Positions 1 through 7,068 of a stretch of DNA of 8,637 nucleotides are shown here, one piece after another. The stretch comes from Planctomycetota bacterium (GTDB taxonomy: Bacteria > Planctomycetota > UBA8108 > UBA1146 > JAJFFE01): the NCBI GenBank assembly GCA_020425835.1, contig JAGQRC010000102.1, positions 1 through 8,637 of the forward strand, read 5' to 3'. Below the pieces are notes generated by a model. The model saw only the letters and a list, made by a program, of their open reading frames with translations, searched no databases and had not been told where the DNA came from. The position numbers and the translations under genes are program-made. How positions within the stretch are numbered: the stretch's first letter is position 1; each line of letters opens with the position of its first letter.

Positions 1-973
1 AACCGACCTCCCGGAAGACGTAGGGAAAGGCGACGATCTGGCTGGTGTTCGGCTCGAGGTTGATCGTCTTCGAGGCCTGCACCTCACCATCGATCGACAG
101 CTCGACCTCGAGACCCGCCAGGGTCTCGCGACCGGAGTTGAGCACCGTCGCCTGGAAGCTGGTCGGCATGTCGATCGCGATCAATGTGCTCAGCGCATCG
201 AGCGCGGTCACCGTGGCGTTGCGGACCCTCGGCGGGCCGAGGGCGTGCACGACGATCTTCGAGCCCTGCTGATCGATGCGGGTCAACGCGTCACGGATGC
301 CGATCTCGACCGCTCCGTCCTCCGTCAGCCAATCGCGCCGCTGCACGTCGGTGAAGACGTGGATCTCCCAAGGAATGTCGTGACCGGACTGCTCGATCCA
401 CGAGGCGACGAGGGAGAGAGTCGCGTTGATATCCATCTGCTCGTAGATCAGCTCGACTCGATCGAGCGTGTCCTGCACCACTCGAATGCCCTGCTCGCTG
501 ACCGTCTGCGGCTCTCGGAACATCGACTCGGGGAAACCGCCTCCGACGACGAGACCGACCTGGTCCCCTGGACTCAGGGACTTGTCGAGTCGTCGACGAA
601 TGGCATCCAGCGCCTGGTCGAGGAGACTCCGCCCCCCGTCTTCGAGTCCCATGCTGTAGGAGGCGTCGACGACGTAGAGCTCGGCGCGAGCACTCCCCGC
701 GGCGATCGGCAGGGCCCCGGTGTCGAGCACCGGCCTCAACATGCCCAGGATGAACAAGAGAACGATCAGTGTGCGGACGATCAGAAGGAGTAGGTTCTCG
801 AGCCGCAGCCGCTTGCGGTTCTTCTTCATCGCGCGGAGCAGGAACTCCATCGCGGCCCAACGGACCCGGCGGTATCGCTGACGGTTGATCAGGTAGATGA
901 TCACGGGAATCGACGCAAGCCCGAAGTAGGGCAGGAACCCCGCGTTGATCAGCGAGAAGGCGAGGAGGTTCAT
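1..973 (-). CDS. BatA-like membrane-anchored vWA-domain protein (3' end cut by window edge)
   Basis: Reading the reverse strand from the ATG at 973 gives 324 codons open to the window edge, so the C-terminus is missing. Residues about 8-29 and 61-80 are two hydrophobic segments separated by a strongly basic stretch (RQRYRRVRW, KKNRKRLRLEN), the usual N-terminal BatA/aerotolerance-type membrane anchor. A von Willebrand A domain follows (about 97-245) with a complete-looking metal-ion (MIDAS) site: DASYS at 103-107, a Thr near 186 and TD at 208-209. From about 253 the sequence turns into a beta-rich, CARDB-like segment (NSGRETLAGLEVELSIDG). The start is supported by an ATGA overlap with the stop of the upstream DUF58 gene, implying translational coupling. 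Such proteins are thought to be membrane partners of MoxR ATPases; the substrate is unknown. The family call is firm, the cellular role is inferred, and no specific bat gene name is justified. Confidence 0.85.
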   Translation of the reverse strand, partial: MNLLAFSLINAGFLPYFGLASIPVIIYLINRQRYRRVRWAAMEFLLRAMKKNRKRLRLENLLLLIVRTLIVLLFILGMLRPVLDTGALPIAAGSARAELYVVDASYSMGLEDGGRSLLDQALDAIRRRLDKSLSPGDQVGLVVGGGFPESMFREPQTVSEQGIRVVQDTLDRVELIYEQMDINATLSLVASWIEQSGHDIPWEIHVFTDVQRRDWLTEDGAVEIGIRDALTRIDQQGSKIVVHALGPPRVRNATVTALDALSTLIAIDMPTSFQATVLNSGRETLAGLEVELSIDGEVQASKTINLEPNTSQIVAFPYVFREVG

Positions 974-1881
974 CGCATCGCCCCCGATCGTCTCGCGAGG
1001 AACTCCGTCATCACGACGTCGAAGCGCTGCGACGTATCGACGAGGACGTAGTCGACGCGGTTGTTCCGGCAGCTCTTCTTCACCTGGTTGACGAAGCCCC
1101 GCACCTCCTCGAGGTAGGCCTCGCGGAGCGAGTTGGGGTCGGCGAGCAGGTCCTGGTAGCCCTCCAGCCCCTCGAACAGAGTCATCCGCTGGAACGGGAA
1201 GTGGAGCTCCTGGGGGTCCATCAGGTGGAAGAGCATCACTTCGTGACCATCGTGGCGCAACCGGCGCAACCCCATGCGGATCTTGTCGACCTCATCGAAG
1301 AGGTCGGTGATCAGGATGATGAGGCTGCGGTTCTTCACGCGATCCCCGACCCGCGCCAGCACCTCTCCGAGATCGGTGGCGTCGCGGCCGGGCTCGTCCG
1401 CGAAGATCCCGATCAGGTTTCGCAAGTGCGTGGGGTTCGATGAGACCGGGACCTGGGTCCGGATGCCGGCGTCGAAGACGAACCCACCGACCGCATCGCG
1501 CTGCTTCAGGATCAGGAAGGCGAGCGCTGCTGCCAGGGTGCGGCCGTAGTCGAGCTTGGTCATCGCGTGCGAGCCGAAGTTCATCGACTCGCTCGAGTCC
1601 AGCACGATCTGCGTCCGAAGGTTGGTCTCCTCCTCGTACTGCTTGATGTAGTAGCGGTCGGAGCGGCCGTAGACCTTCCAGTCGATGTGCCGAATATCGT
1701 CGCCGGGCACGTACTCGCGGTGCTCGGCGAACTCGACACTCGCCCCGTGGTACGGGCTCTTGTGCACTCCGGAGATGAACCCCTCGACGATCAGTCGAGC
1801 CCGGATCTCCAAGCGGGAGATCTTCGAGAGCTCCCGCGGATCGAGATACTGGTCGCTCTTCCTCGTCCCCTCACCGGACAT
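970..1881 (-). CDS. DUF58 domain protein (vWA-like, MoxR-associated)
   Basis: A complete 303-residue soluble protein without an evident signal peptide or membrane helix. The DUF58 hallmark is clear at residues 59-73 ([15 protein letters not shown]), followed by [10 protein letters not shown]. The C-terminal half is vWA-like: DSSES at 95-99 matches the metal-binding DxSxS motif and ITDLFD (about 191-196) supplies the later Asp. DUF58 proteins almost always sit beside MoxR ATPases and are proposed to be their partners or clients; the biochemical activity is not established. The start at 1881 lies inside the last codons of the moxR-like gene (11-base overlap) and is preceded by a GGAGGAGA Shine-Dalgarno tract at 1898-1891. 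The stop overlaps the start of the next vWA gene as ATGA. This is the middle gene of a tight three-gene operon. Nothing in it looks truncated. Confidence 0.93.
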   Translation of the reverse strand: MSGEGTRKSDQYLDPRELSKISRLEIRARLIVEGFISGVHKSPYHGASVEFAEHREYVPGDDIRHIDWKVYGRSDRYYIKQYEEETNLRTQIVLDSSESMNFGSHAMTKLDYGRTLAAALAFLILKQRDAVGGFVFDAGIRTQVPVSSNPTHLRNLIGIFADEPGRDATDLGEVLARVGDRVKNRSLIILITDLFDEVDKIRMGLRRLRHDGHEVMLFHLMDPQELHFPFQRMTLFEGLEGYQDLLADPNSLREAYLEEVRGFVNQVKKSCRNNRVDYVLVDTSQRFDVVMTEFLARRSGAMR

Positions 1882-2911
1882 CCGTGGAGATCTCCTCCAG
1901 CAACCGTGACACGACGGTGTCCGACGTCACTCCTTCCGCCTCGGCGGCGAAGTTCGTGAGGATACGGTGGCGCAGCACGGGGTGGGCCACCTTCTTGATG
2001 TCCTCGTAGGTCACGTGCGATCGCCCAGCGAGAACCGCACGCGCCTTGCCCCCGAGGATCAGGTACTGGCCGGCGCGCGGTCCCGCGCCCCAGGAGATGT
2101 GCTCGCGCACGAAGGGCAGAGCCTCGTGAGTCGTCACGCGGGTCGCGCGAGTCAGCCGGAGCGCGTACCGGATGACATCGTCGGCGACCGGCACCTGACG
2201 CACGAGCCGCTGGAGGTCGAGGATCTCCGCCCCGGAGAGGTGGCCACGGACCTCGACGTCTCCGCCCGAGGTCGTGCGCCGCATGATCTCCTCCTCCTCC
2301 GCCTCGGTGGGATACCCGACCTTGATGTTGAACATGAAGCGGTCGAGCTGCGCCTCGGGCAGCGGGTAGGTCCCCTCTTGCTCGATCGGGTTCTGCGTGG
2401 CGAGCACGAAGAACGGCTGGTCGAGACGGTGCTGGGTGCCTCCGACGGTGACCTGCTTCTCCTGCATCGCCTCGAGGAGAGCAGCCTGCGTCTTCGGCGG
2501 AGTCCGGTTGATCTCGTCCGCCAGGATGACGTTCGCGAAGATCGGCCCGGGCAAGAACTGGAAGCGGCGCTGACCGGTCTCCGGATCGTCCTGGATCACC
2601 TCGGTGCCCGTGATGTCCGAGGGCATCAGATCGGGCGTGAACTGGATTCGCGAGAAGCTGAGCGACAGGGTTCGCGACAACGTGCTGATCATCAGGGTCT
2701 TCGCGAGTCCCGGCACCCCGACGAGGAGACAGTGACCGCCCGCGAACAACGAGATCAGAAGCTGCTCGACGACTTCGTCCTGCCCGACGATCACGCGGGC
2801 GAGCTCGTCGCGGATACTCTTCGATGCCGCCTGGAGTTGGTCGAAGCGCTCGGCCTCGGAAGCGGACGCGGAGGAGAAGGACTCGCCGGGCGCAGACTCT
2901 TCGGAGGACAT
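1871..2911 (-). CDS. MoxR-family AAA+ ATPase
   Basis: A 346-residue AAA+ ATPase of the MoxR/RavA group (AAA_3 type). Visible motifs: Walker A GVPGLAKT at 65-72, Walker B with VILADEINR at 128-136, sensor-1 Asn in ATQNP (174), arginine-finger region EAQLDRF (186-192), and a sensor-2 segment WGAGPRA ending at about Arg279-Ala280 in the C-terminal lid. All catalytic elements are intact, so it should hydrolyse ATP as a hexameric ring. The family is regarded as chaperone-like, remodelling vWA-domain partners such as the two encoded directly downstream. The first 20 residues are a Ser/Ala/Glu-rich low-complexity tail. I chose ATG at 2911 because AAGGGA lies just upstream and the family's N-terminal helices ([21 protein letters not shown]) follow. 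An in-frame extension up to 3148 is Arg/Pro-rich and unlike the family. First gene of the leftward operon. Confidence 0.95.
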   Translation of the reverse strand: MSSEESAPGESFSSASASEAERFDQLQAASKSIRDELARVIVGQDEVVEQLLISLFAGGHCLLVGVPGLAKTLMISTLSRTLSLSFSRIQFTPDLMPSDITGTEVIQDDPETGQRRFQFLPGPIFANVILADEINRTPPKTQAALLEAMQEKQVTVGGTQHRLDQPFFVLATQNPIEQEGTYPLPEAQLDRFMFNIKVGYPTEAEEEEIMRRTTSGGDVEVRGHLSGAEILDLQRLVRQVPVADDVIRYALRLTRATRVTTHEALPFVREHISWGAGPRAGQYLILGGKARAVLAGRSHVTYEDIKKVAHPVLRHRILTNFAAEAEGVTSDTVVSRLLEEISTDVR

Positions 2912-3018
2912 CGGTTCCCTTCGGGCGTGAACCCTGGCTTGCGCGACTCGGCCGTCGGGGGCCGCGCGCGCGGTGGTCGGCACACTCACGTTTTCGACAC
3001 GGGGACGAGTCCGCTGCA

Positions 3019-3041
3019 GATCCGGGCGGGCGACCCGGATC
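3019..3041. repeat. Perfect 8-bp inverted repeat with 7-base loop, upstream of moxR-like gene
   Basis: GATCCGGG (3019-3026) and CCCGGATC (3034-3041) are perfect inverted copies around a 7-base loop. The element lies about 108 bases upstream of the moxR-like start codon. No T-run follows on either strand, so it is not a standard intrinsic terminator. It could be a leader hairpin in the leftward transcript or a binding site for a dimeric regulator. The repeat is seen directly; its function is not known. Confidence 0.45.
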
Positions 3042-3417
3042 CGTCGATCCCGGAAGGAAACCCGCGGCGCGCTGGTCCGACGAGACTTCGGCAAGCGTCT
3101 CGCGGCAGGTCCCGGCGCAGTGGGCGGCTTCTGCGCCCTTCGACGCACCAGCTCGGACCGGGGCGCCGTATCGCCGTCGACGCCGCCGAGGGGTCATCGA
3201 CGATCGCAGCCCAATGGTCGCGCGCCGCGCACGGCCGCCTGCGGGCCGACCATCCTTCAGGACGATCACCCCAACCGGGACACCGTCACGTCCCCGACAA
3301 CCGTCGTGGCTCGCGGGTACTGCTCGCGACGGCTGGCTCGCCGAGGATACACCTCCGCACCAGGATTGGAAGGCGGCGCGCGCACCCCCTCGGAGAGTGA
3401 CGATCGGTCGCCCTGCC

Positions 3418-3445
3418 TTGACTTCCGAACCGCCGAACCTATGAT
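3418..3445 (+). promoter_or_regulatory. Predicted sigma-70-type promoter for guaB operon
   Basis: TTGACT at 3418-3423 (5 of 6 matches to the -35 consensus) and TATGAT at 3440-3445 (5 of 6 matches to the -10 consensus) are separated by 16 bases. This is the best promoter-like pair I found in the intergenic region and stands out in GC-rich sequence. It points toward guaB, with the transcription start expected near 3451-3453. This places about 400 nt of leader before the guaB ATG. No better promoter was found closer to the gene. Sigma specificity in this unknown lineage is assumed. Confidence 0.65.
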
Positions 3446-3457
3446 CTCGCGTTTCTT

Positions 3458-3469
3458 TCCGACGTCGGA
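3458..3469. promoter_or_regulatory. 12-base perfect palindrome at about +6 of guaB promoter (possible operator)
   Basis: TCCGACGTCGGA is a perfect 12-base palindrome beginning about 12 bases after the -10 hexamer, where a bound dimeric repressor would block promoter clearance. The position is suggestive. However, GC-rich DNA yields palindromes by chance and I recognise no known operator (it does not resemble a PurR box as I know it). Candidate only. Confidence 0.3.
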
Positions 3470-3610
3470 CGAGGCGCGGAACTCCGGGAGTGACCGCTCT
3501 CGGAAGTAGGCTCGTACCTCCTCGCCCCCGCGTTCCCTCTCTCCGTGCGTTCCGGCCGCCGGGACCCGCCGCTCGCAGCGTTCTTCGCGCGGGTTTCGGG
3601 TGATCCGATG

Positions 3611-3703
3611 ACCGGGAGCCGATCGTGTCACCGGAAGCGTCGTGTTGCCGGGAGCGTCGAGCTCTCCGGAGACGCGTCGCTCGATGACGCGAGAGATGGC
3701 CGG
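3611..3703 (+). repeat. Degenerate CCGG(A/G)AGC-type repeats, roughly 18-base spacing
   Basis: Within the guaB leader, CCGG-containing units begin at 3612, 3631, 3648, 3666 and 3700, i.e. spaced 19, 17, 18 and 34 bases. The first three read CCGGGAGC, CCGGAAGC and CCGGGAGC, and the second and third continue with GTCG. The copies diverge strongly after the core. They could be remnants of a tandem duplication or a chance pattern in GC-rich sequence. Confidence 0.3.
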
Positions 3704-3825
3704 ACGCTCCGCGTCGGAGCACTCGCCGATCTTTCACAAGTCCCGTGCGGTCCGTCACGCTCCTCGAGGCCAACTGTCCCCGGGGGGTCACCGCCGACAG
3801 CGGGGCGACGGACCGGCGGCAACGG

Positions 3826-3846
3826 GAGGCCATCGGCCTCGAAGGA
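3826..3846 (+). promoter_or_regulatory. Hairpin abutting the guaB Shine-Dalgarno site
   Basis: GAGGCC (3826-3831) and GGCCTC (3835-3840) form a perfect 6-bp stem with the triloop ATC. The stem ends one base before the AAGGA ribosome-binding sequence (3842-3846), which sits 9 bases before the ATG at 3856. This AAGGA decides the guaB start against an upstream in-frame GTG at 3745. The right arm plus two further bases can instead pair with TCGAGGCC at 3764-3771 (8 bp), which would draw the first base of the AAGGA site into a helix. Confidence 0.5.
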
Positions 3847-3855
3847 CCAGTGCCC

Positions 3856-5376
3856 ATGGATGGTGTGACTGCCAGCGAACTCTTCCAGGCTCGCCAGAGC
3901 CTCACGTACGACGACATCATCATTCTGCCCGGGCACATCGACTTCGGGGTCCACGAGGTCGCGCTGCAGACGCGGCTGACGCGGGAAATCGAGCTGAACT
4001 GCCCGCTGACCTCCTCCCCGATGGACACGGTCACCGAGGCCGAGATGGCGATCCACCTCGCCCTCCTCGGTGGGCTCGGCTTCGTCCACTACAACAACTC
4101 GGTCGAGGAGCAGGCGGAGATCGTCCGCAAGGTGAAGCGCTTCGAGAACGGATTCATCACGGATCCCATGGTTCTCGGGCCGAATCACTGCGTTCGCGAC
4201 ATCCACCACATTCGGGAGACACACGGCTTCTCCGGCATTCCGATCACCGAGACCGGGGACCTCCGCGGCAAGGTGATCGGGATCGTGACCAACCGGGACA
4301 TCGACTTCGAGACCAACCTCGACCGCCCCCTCCGTGAATTGATGACGACCGACCTGGTCACCGCCGAGAAGGGCGTCACCCTGATCGAGGCGAACCAGAT
4401 CATCCGCGAGTCGAAGAAGGGCAAGCTCCCGATCCTCGATGAGGACGGGAAGCTCTGGGCACTGGTCTCCCGACACGATCTGCTGAAGAACCGGGACTAT
4501 CCCGACGCCGTCAAGTCCAACGCCAAACAGCTCCGCGTCGGCGCAGCCCTCAGCACCCGCGACGAGGATCGCGTGCGGCTCGAGGCGCTGGTCGCGGCGG
4601 GTGTCGACGTCGTCGTCATCGATGCGGCGCAAGGCGACTCGACGTTCCAGTACGAGATGATCCGGCACATCAAGTCGACCTACCCCGACCTGCAGGTGAT
4701 CGGCGGCAACGTCGTCACCCAGAGCCAGTGCGCGAACCTGATCGCCGCCGGCGCGGACGGGATCCGGGTCGGCATGGGACCGGGATCCATCTGCATCACG
4801 CAGGAGACGATGGCCGTCGGCCGCGGTCAGGCGGCAGCGGTCTACCACTGCGCGCTGCACTGCAACGAGCAAGGCGTGCCGATCCTCGCCGACGGAGGCA
4901 TCTCGGACATCGGCGACATCGTCAAGGCGCTCGCCCTCGGCGCGAGCACCGTGATGATGGGTCGCATGTTCGCGGGCACGACGGAGGCCCCGGGCGACTA
5001 CTACTACCAGAACGGCGTTCGCCTGAAGCGGTACCGTGGCATGGCCTCGATCGAGGCGATGCAGGCGGGCGGCGGCAAGCGCTACTTCGTCGAGCAGAAT
5101 CACGTGAGGGTGGCGCAGGGCGTCTCGGGCTACGTGGTGGACAAGGGATCGGTCAAGAGCCTGGTCCCCTACCTGAGCCAAGGGCTCCGTCACTCGTTCC
5201 AGGACATGGGTGTCCGGTCGATCGACGCGCTGCACGCGGCGACCCGTCGCGACGAGCTCGTGTTCGAGCTGCGAAGCCACTCGGCTCAGCGCGAGGGCGG
5301 CATTCACGGGTTGTACTCGTACGAGCGCCCGAACTACGGCCAACGCGAGACGTCGAACGAGCCGCTCCGCAGCTGA
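3856..5376 (+). CDS. guaB: Inosine-5'-monophosphate dehydrogenase (eukaryotic-like type)
   Basis: Oxidises IMP to XMP with NAD+, the committed step of guanine nucleotide synthesis, in the cytoplasm. At 506 residues it is full length. The (beta/alpha)8 barrel is interrupted by a CBS pair (about 97-215) containing GFITDP, GIPIT and KGKLPI. Catalytic Cys313 lies in [12 protein letters not shown], the NAD-site Asp256 in [16 protein letters not shown] at 345-349 binds IMP phosphate together with [12 protein letters not shown], and the flap Arg-Tyr pair is 409-410. The sequence follows human IMPDH2 closely as I recall it ([54 protein letters not shown]), whereas common bacterial enzymes read SICTTR and have Glu where this one has Gln421. 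The ATG at 3856 has AAGGA nine bases upstream; an in-frame GTG at 3745 would add a 37-residue, family-unlike extension. Followed by guaA after 125 bases. Confidence 0.97.
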   Translation: MDGVTASELFQARQSLTYDDIIILPGHIDFGVHEVALQTRLTREIELNCPLTSSPMDTVTEAEMAIHLALLGGLGFVHYNNSVEEQAEIVRKVKRFENGFITDPMVLGPNHCVRDIHHIRETHGFSGIPITETGDLRGKVIGIVTNRDIDFETNLDRPLRELMTTDLVTAEKGVTLIEANQIIRESKKGKLPILDEDGKLWALVSRHDLLKNRDYPDAVKSNAKQLRVGAALSTRDEDRVRLEALVAAGVDVVVIDAAQGDSTFQYEMIRHIKSTYPDLQVIGGNVVTQSQCANLIAAGADGIRVGMGPGSICITQETMAVGRGQAAAVYHCALHCNEQGVPILADGGISDIGDIVKALALGASTVMMGRMFAGTTEAPGDYYYQNGVRLKRYRGMASIEAMQAGGGKRYFVEQNHVRVAQGVSGYVVDKGSVKSLVPYLSQGLRHSFQDMGVRSIDALHAATRRDELVFELRSHSAQREGGIHGLYSYERPNYGQRETSNEPLRS

Positions 5377-5501
5377 CGGGCCGGATCGGACCGATCGAAG
5401 AGTAGACCCGCGATCCTCGGGCGCGCTGCGGCGCACCGATCGATCGCTCCCCTTCGGAACGACCTCCACGGGGGTCGGGCCACGAGAGAAACGACGCGGA
5501 C
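5377..5501 (+). other. guaB-guaA spacer (125 bases)
   Basis: No gene, clear promoter or terminator is visible. It contains GATCGG-A-CCGATC (5384-5396), a direct repeat ACCGATCGA (5390-5398 and 5435-5443), and a possible 7-bp stem with one G-U pair around a CACG loop (5460-5477) without a T-tract. Read-through from guaB into guaA is therefore plausible, though this is the only gap of any size in the operon. Confidence 0.5.
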
Positions 5502-7061
5502 GTGACTCACTCACCATCCCACGAGTTCTGCGCGATCCTCGACTTCGGGTCGCAGTACAGTCAGCTCATCGCTCGTCGCGTGCGCGAGAATCGCGTCTAC
5601 AGCGAGATCGTGCGCTACGACACCACCGCCGAGGAGTTGTCGAAGCATCCGCTGAAGGGCGTCATCCTCTCGGGCGGCCCGTGCGGGGTCTACGAAGAGG
5701 ACGCGCCCCGCGTCGATCCGAAGATCTTCGAGCTCGGCGTCCCGGTCATGGGCATCTGCTACGGAATGCAGATCGGCTGTCAGGTGCTCGGCGGCGAGGT
5801 CACTCCGGCCGAGGAGCGGGAGTACGGGGACACGACGCTCTTCGTCGATCACGCGAACGACCCGCTCTTCCACGGCATGCCGGAGAAGCTCAACGTCTGG
5901 ATGAGCCACGGCGACCGAGTCATGTCGGTCAGCAACCAGTTCAAGACGCTGGCCCACACGCAGAGCTCTCCCCTGGCGATCGTCCGACACAAGAAGCTGC
6001 CGTTCTACGGTCTCCAGTTCCATCCCGAGGTCACGCACACGCGCGACGAGGGGAAGATCATCAACAACTTCCTCTACCGGATCTGCCGCTTCGCCGGCGA
6101 CTGGGAGATCGGGGACTACGTCGACCAGATGATCGAGGAGATCCGCGAGCAGGTCGGCGAGACCGGACGGGTGGTCTGCGCCCTGTCGGGCGGCGTCGAC
6201 TCCTCGGTGGTCGCCATGCTGCTGCATCGCGCCGTCGGTGATCGGCTGTCCTGCTTCTTCATCGACAACGGTCTGCTCCGCCAGGGCGAGGCGGCACAGG
6301 TGAATGCGCTCTTCTCCGATCGCTACCACATGAACTTCCGATGCATCGACGCGACGGAGCGCTTCCTCGAGAAGCTGCGGGGCGTCGTCGATCCCGAAGC
6401 GAAGCGCGTTCGCATCGGTCACCAGTTCATCGAGGAGTTCGAGCACGCGGCCCAGGACATCGAGGATGCGCGGTACCTGGCGCAGGGAACGCTCTACCCC
6501 GACGTGATCGAGAGCTTGTCGCCGACCAAGGGCCCGTCGGTGACCATCAAGACCCATCACAACGTCGGAGGTCTACCGGACGACCTCAAGTTCGAGCTGA
6601 TCGAGCCGTTGCGTTACCTGTTCAAGGACGAGGTCCGCCAGATGGGGAAGAAGCTGGGGCTCCCCGACGAAATCATCGGTCGCCAGCCGTTCCCCGGTCC
6701 GGGACTCGCGATCCGGATCCTCGGCGAAGTGACGCCGCAGCGGCTCGAGACGCTGCGCCGGGCCGACGCGATCGTCCAGCAGGAGATCCGGAGATACAGC
6801 GGGTACCGGGATATCTGGCAGTCCTTCGCGGTGCTGCTGCCGATCCACACCGTCGGCGTCCAGGGAGACAAGCGGACCTACGAGCACGTCATCGCGCTGC
6901 GCGTCGTCGAGTCGCGCGACGGAATGACCGCCGACTGGGTCCCGCTCCCGCCGGAGATCCTCCGGCCGATCTCCAATCGCATCGTCAACGAGGTCCCGGG
7001 GATCAACCGGGTCGTCCTCGACATATCCTCGAAGCCCCCGTCGACGATCGAGTGGGAGTGA
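5502..7061 (+). CDS. guaA: GMP synthase (glutamine-hydrolysing)
   Basis: Converts XMP to GMP using ATP and glutamine, directly after GuaB in the pathway. It has 519 residues, close to the E. coli length. The N-terminal class I glutamine amidotransferase holds nucleophile Cys86 (GICYGMQIG) and the His174/Glu176 pair (GLQFHPEVTHT). The ATP pyrophosphatase domain has the PP-loop SGGVDSS at 229-235. The C-terminal dimerisation and XMP-binding domain is complete (GVQGDKRTYEHVIALR ... RIVNEVPGINRVVLDISSKPPSTIEWE), ending with the family's typical terminus. The start is GTG at 5502: the conserved domain begins within eight residues (FCAILDFGSQYSQLIARRVRE) and no ATG lies nearby in frame. The ribosome-binding site is weak (GAGAGAAA), so translation may be modest. 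The stop lies 7 bases before ribH, implying co-transcription. All active-site residues I can check are present. Confidence 0.98.
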   Translation: MTHSPSHEFCAILDFGSQYSQLIARRVRENRVYSEIVRYDTTAEELSKHPLKGVILSGGPCGVYEEDAPRVDPKIFELGVPVMGICYGMQIGCQVLGGEVTPAEEREYGDTTLFVDHANDPLFHGMPEKLNVWMSHGDRVMSVSNQFKTLAHTQSSPLAIVRHKKLPFYGLQFHPEVTHTRDEGKIINNFLYRICRFAGDWEIGDYVDQMIEEIREQVGETGRVVCALSGGVDSSVVAMLLHRAVGDRLSCFFIDNGLLRQGEAAQVNALFSDRYHMNFRCIDATERFLEKLRGVVDPEAKRVRIGHQFIEEFEHAAQDIEDARYLAQGTLYPDVIESLSPTKGPSVTIKTHHNVGGLPDDLKFELIEPLRYLFKDEVRQMGKKLGLPDEIIGRQPFPGPGLAIRILGEVTPQRLETLRRADAIVQQEIRRYSGYRDIWQSFAVLLPIHTVGVQGDKRTYEHVIALRVVESRDGMTADWVPLPPEILRPISNRIVNEVPGINRVVLDISSKPPSTIEWE

Positions 7062-7068
7062 GCGACCG

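Larger units (their letters stand above)
2912..3855. other. 944-base non-coding divergent region between moxR-like gene and guaB
   Basis: No open frame here looks like a protein: those present give Arg/Ser/Pro/Gly-rich translations without recognisable motifs, as expected from random GC-rich DNA, and none has both a good ribosome-binding site and family-like sequence. The right half carries a near-consensus promoter for guaB and a long leader. The left half should hold the moxR-operon promoter, but I find only a weak reverse-strand candidate (TTCCAA, 16 bases, TATCCT, around 3343-3370), which I do not annotate. Several perfect inverted repeats are present: 2962-2973, 3019-3041, 3458-3469, 3706-3720 and 3826-3840. 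For two housekeeping blocks this spacer is long, so an unannotated small RNA or a regulatory leader is possible. Confidence 0.7.
3446..3855 (+). promoter_or_regulatory. Predicted long structured 5' leader of guaB
   Basis: If the promoter at 3418-3445 is used, guaB mRNA begins with about 400 untranslated nucleotides. Possible hairpins in order: ACTCC/GGAGT (3481-3491), GCGTC/GACGC (3674-3678 with 3686-3690), GCTCCG/CGGAGC (3706-3711 with 3715-3720), CCGCCG/CGGCGG (3791-3796 with 3814-3819) and GAGGCC/GGCCTC (3826-3831 with 3835-3840). I see no intrinsic terminator with a T-tract and do not recognise a known purine, PRPP or ppGpp riboswitch consensus. It may be a regulatory leader, a separate small RNA, or simply a long untranslated region. 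Confidence 0.4.

Noticed and set aside
3045..3066. CCCGGAAGGAAACCCG, reminiscent of the GGAAG loop region of SRP RNA.
   Set aside because: The flanking internal-loop sequence required by SRP RNA domain IV is absent and the arms do not pair properly.
2912..3148. 79-residue N-terminal extension of the moxR-like gene.
   Set aside because: Arg/Pro-rich, unlike the family, and runs through the palindromic non-coding DNA; the ATG at 2911 has a plausible ribosome-binding site.
1967..3400. A 477-codon plus-strand open frame antisense to the moxR-like gene.
   Set aside because: Same shadow-frame composition, no family signature, and it conflicts with an intact AAA+ ATPase on the other strand.
3745..3855. 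In-frame GTG start that would extend guaB by 37 residues.
   Set aside because: The extension does not resemble IMP dehydrogenases, whereas the ATG at 3856 has AAGGA nine bases upstream and begins with the expected [14 protein letters not shown] N-terminus.
3545..3868. A 107-codon plus-strand frame in the guaB leader whose stop overlaps the guaB start, like a coupled leader peptide.
   Set aside because: The translation is Arg/Ser/Pro/Gly-rich and looks random, no ribosome-binding site is evident, and the overlap alone is weak evidence. Conservation in relatives would reopen it.
1791..4034. A 747-codon open frame on the minus strand spanning the moxR-like gene, the intergenic region and the start of guaB.
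   Set aside because: It is out of frame with the clearly recognisable MoxR protein and antisense to guaB. The translation is Arg/Pro/Gly-rich without motifs, as expected for stop-poor GC-rich DNA.
5460..5477. Stem-loop between guaB and guaA that might be a terminator.
   Set aside because: The stem is short, includes a G-U pair and lacks a following T-tract; the adjacent genes are in one pathway and likely co-transcribed.
3628..5517. A 629-codon minus-strand open frame antisense to guaB.
   Set aside because: It mirrors the codon structure of guaB (Asp/Val/Arg/Leu-rich, repetitive character) and has no recognisable domain; a shadow frame.
5511..6560. A 349-codon minus-strand open frame antisense to guaA.
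   Set aside because: It lies wholly within guaA, is His/Asp/Val/Arg-rich without motifs, and its boundaries follow guaA codon bias.
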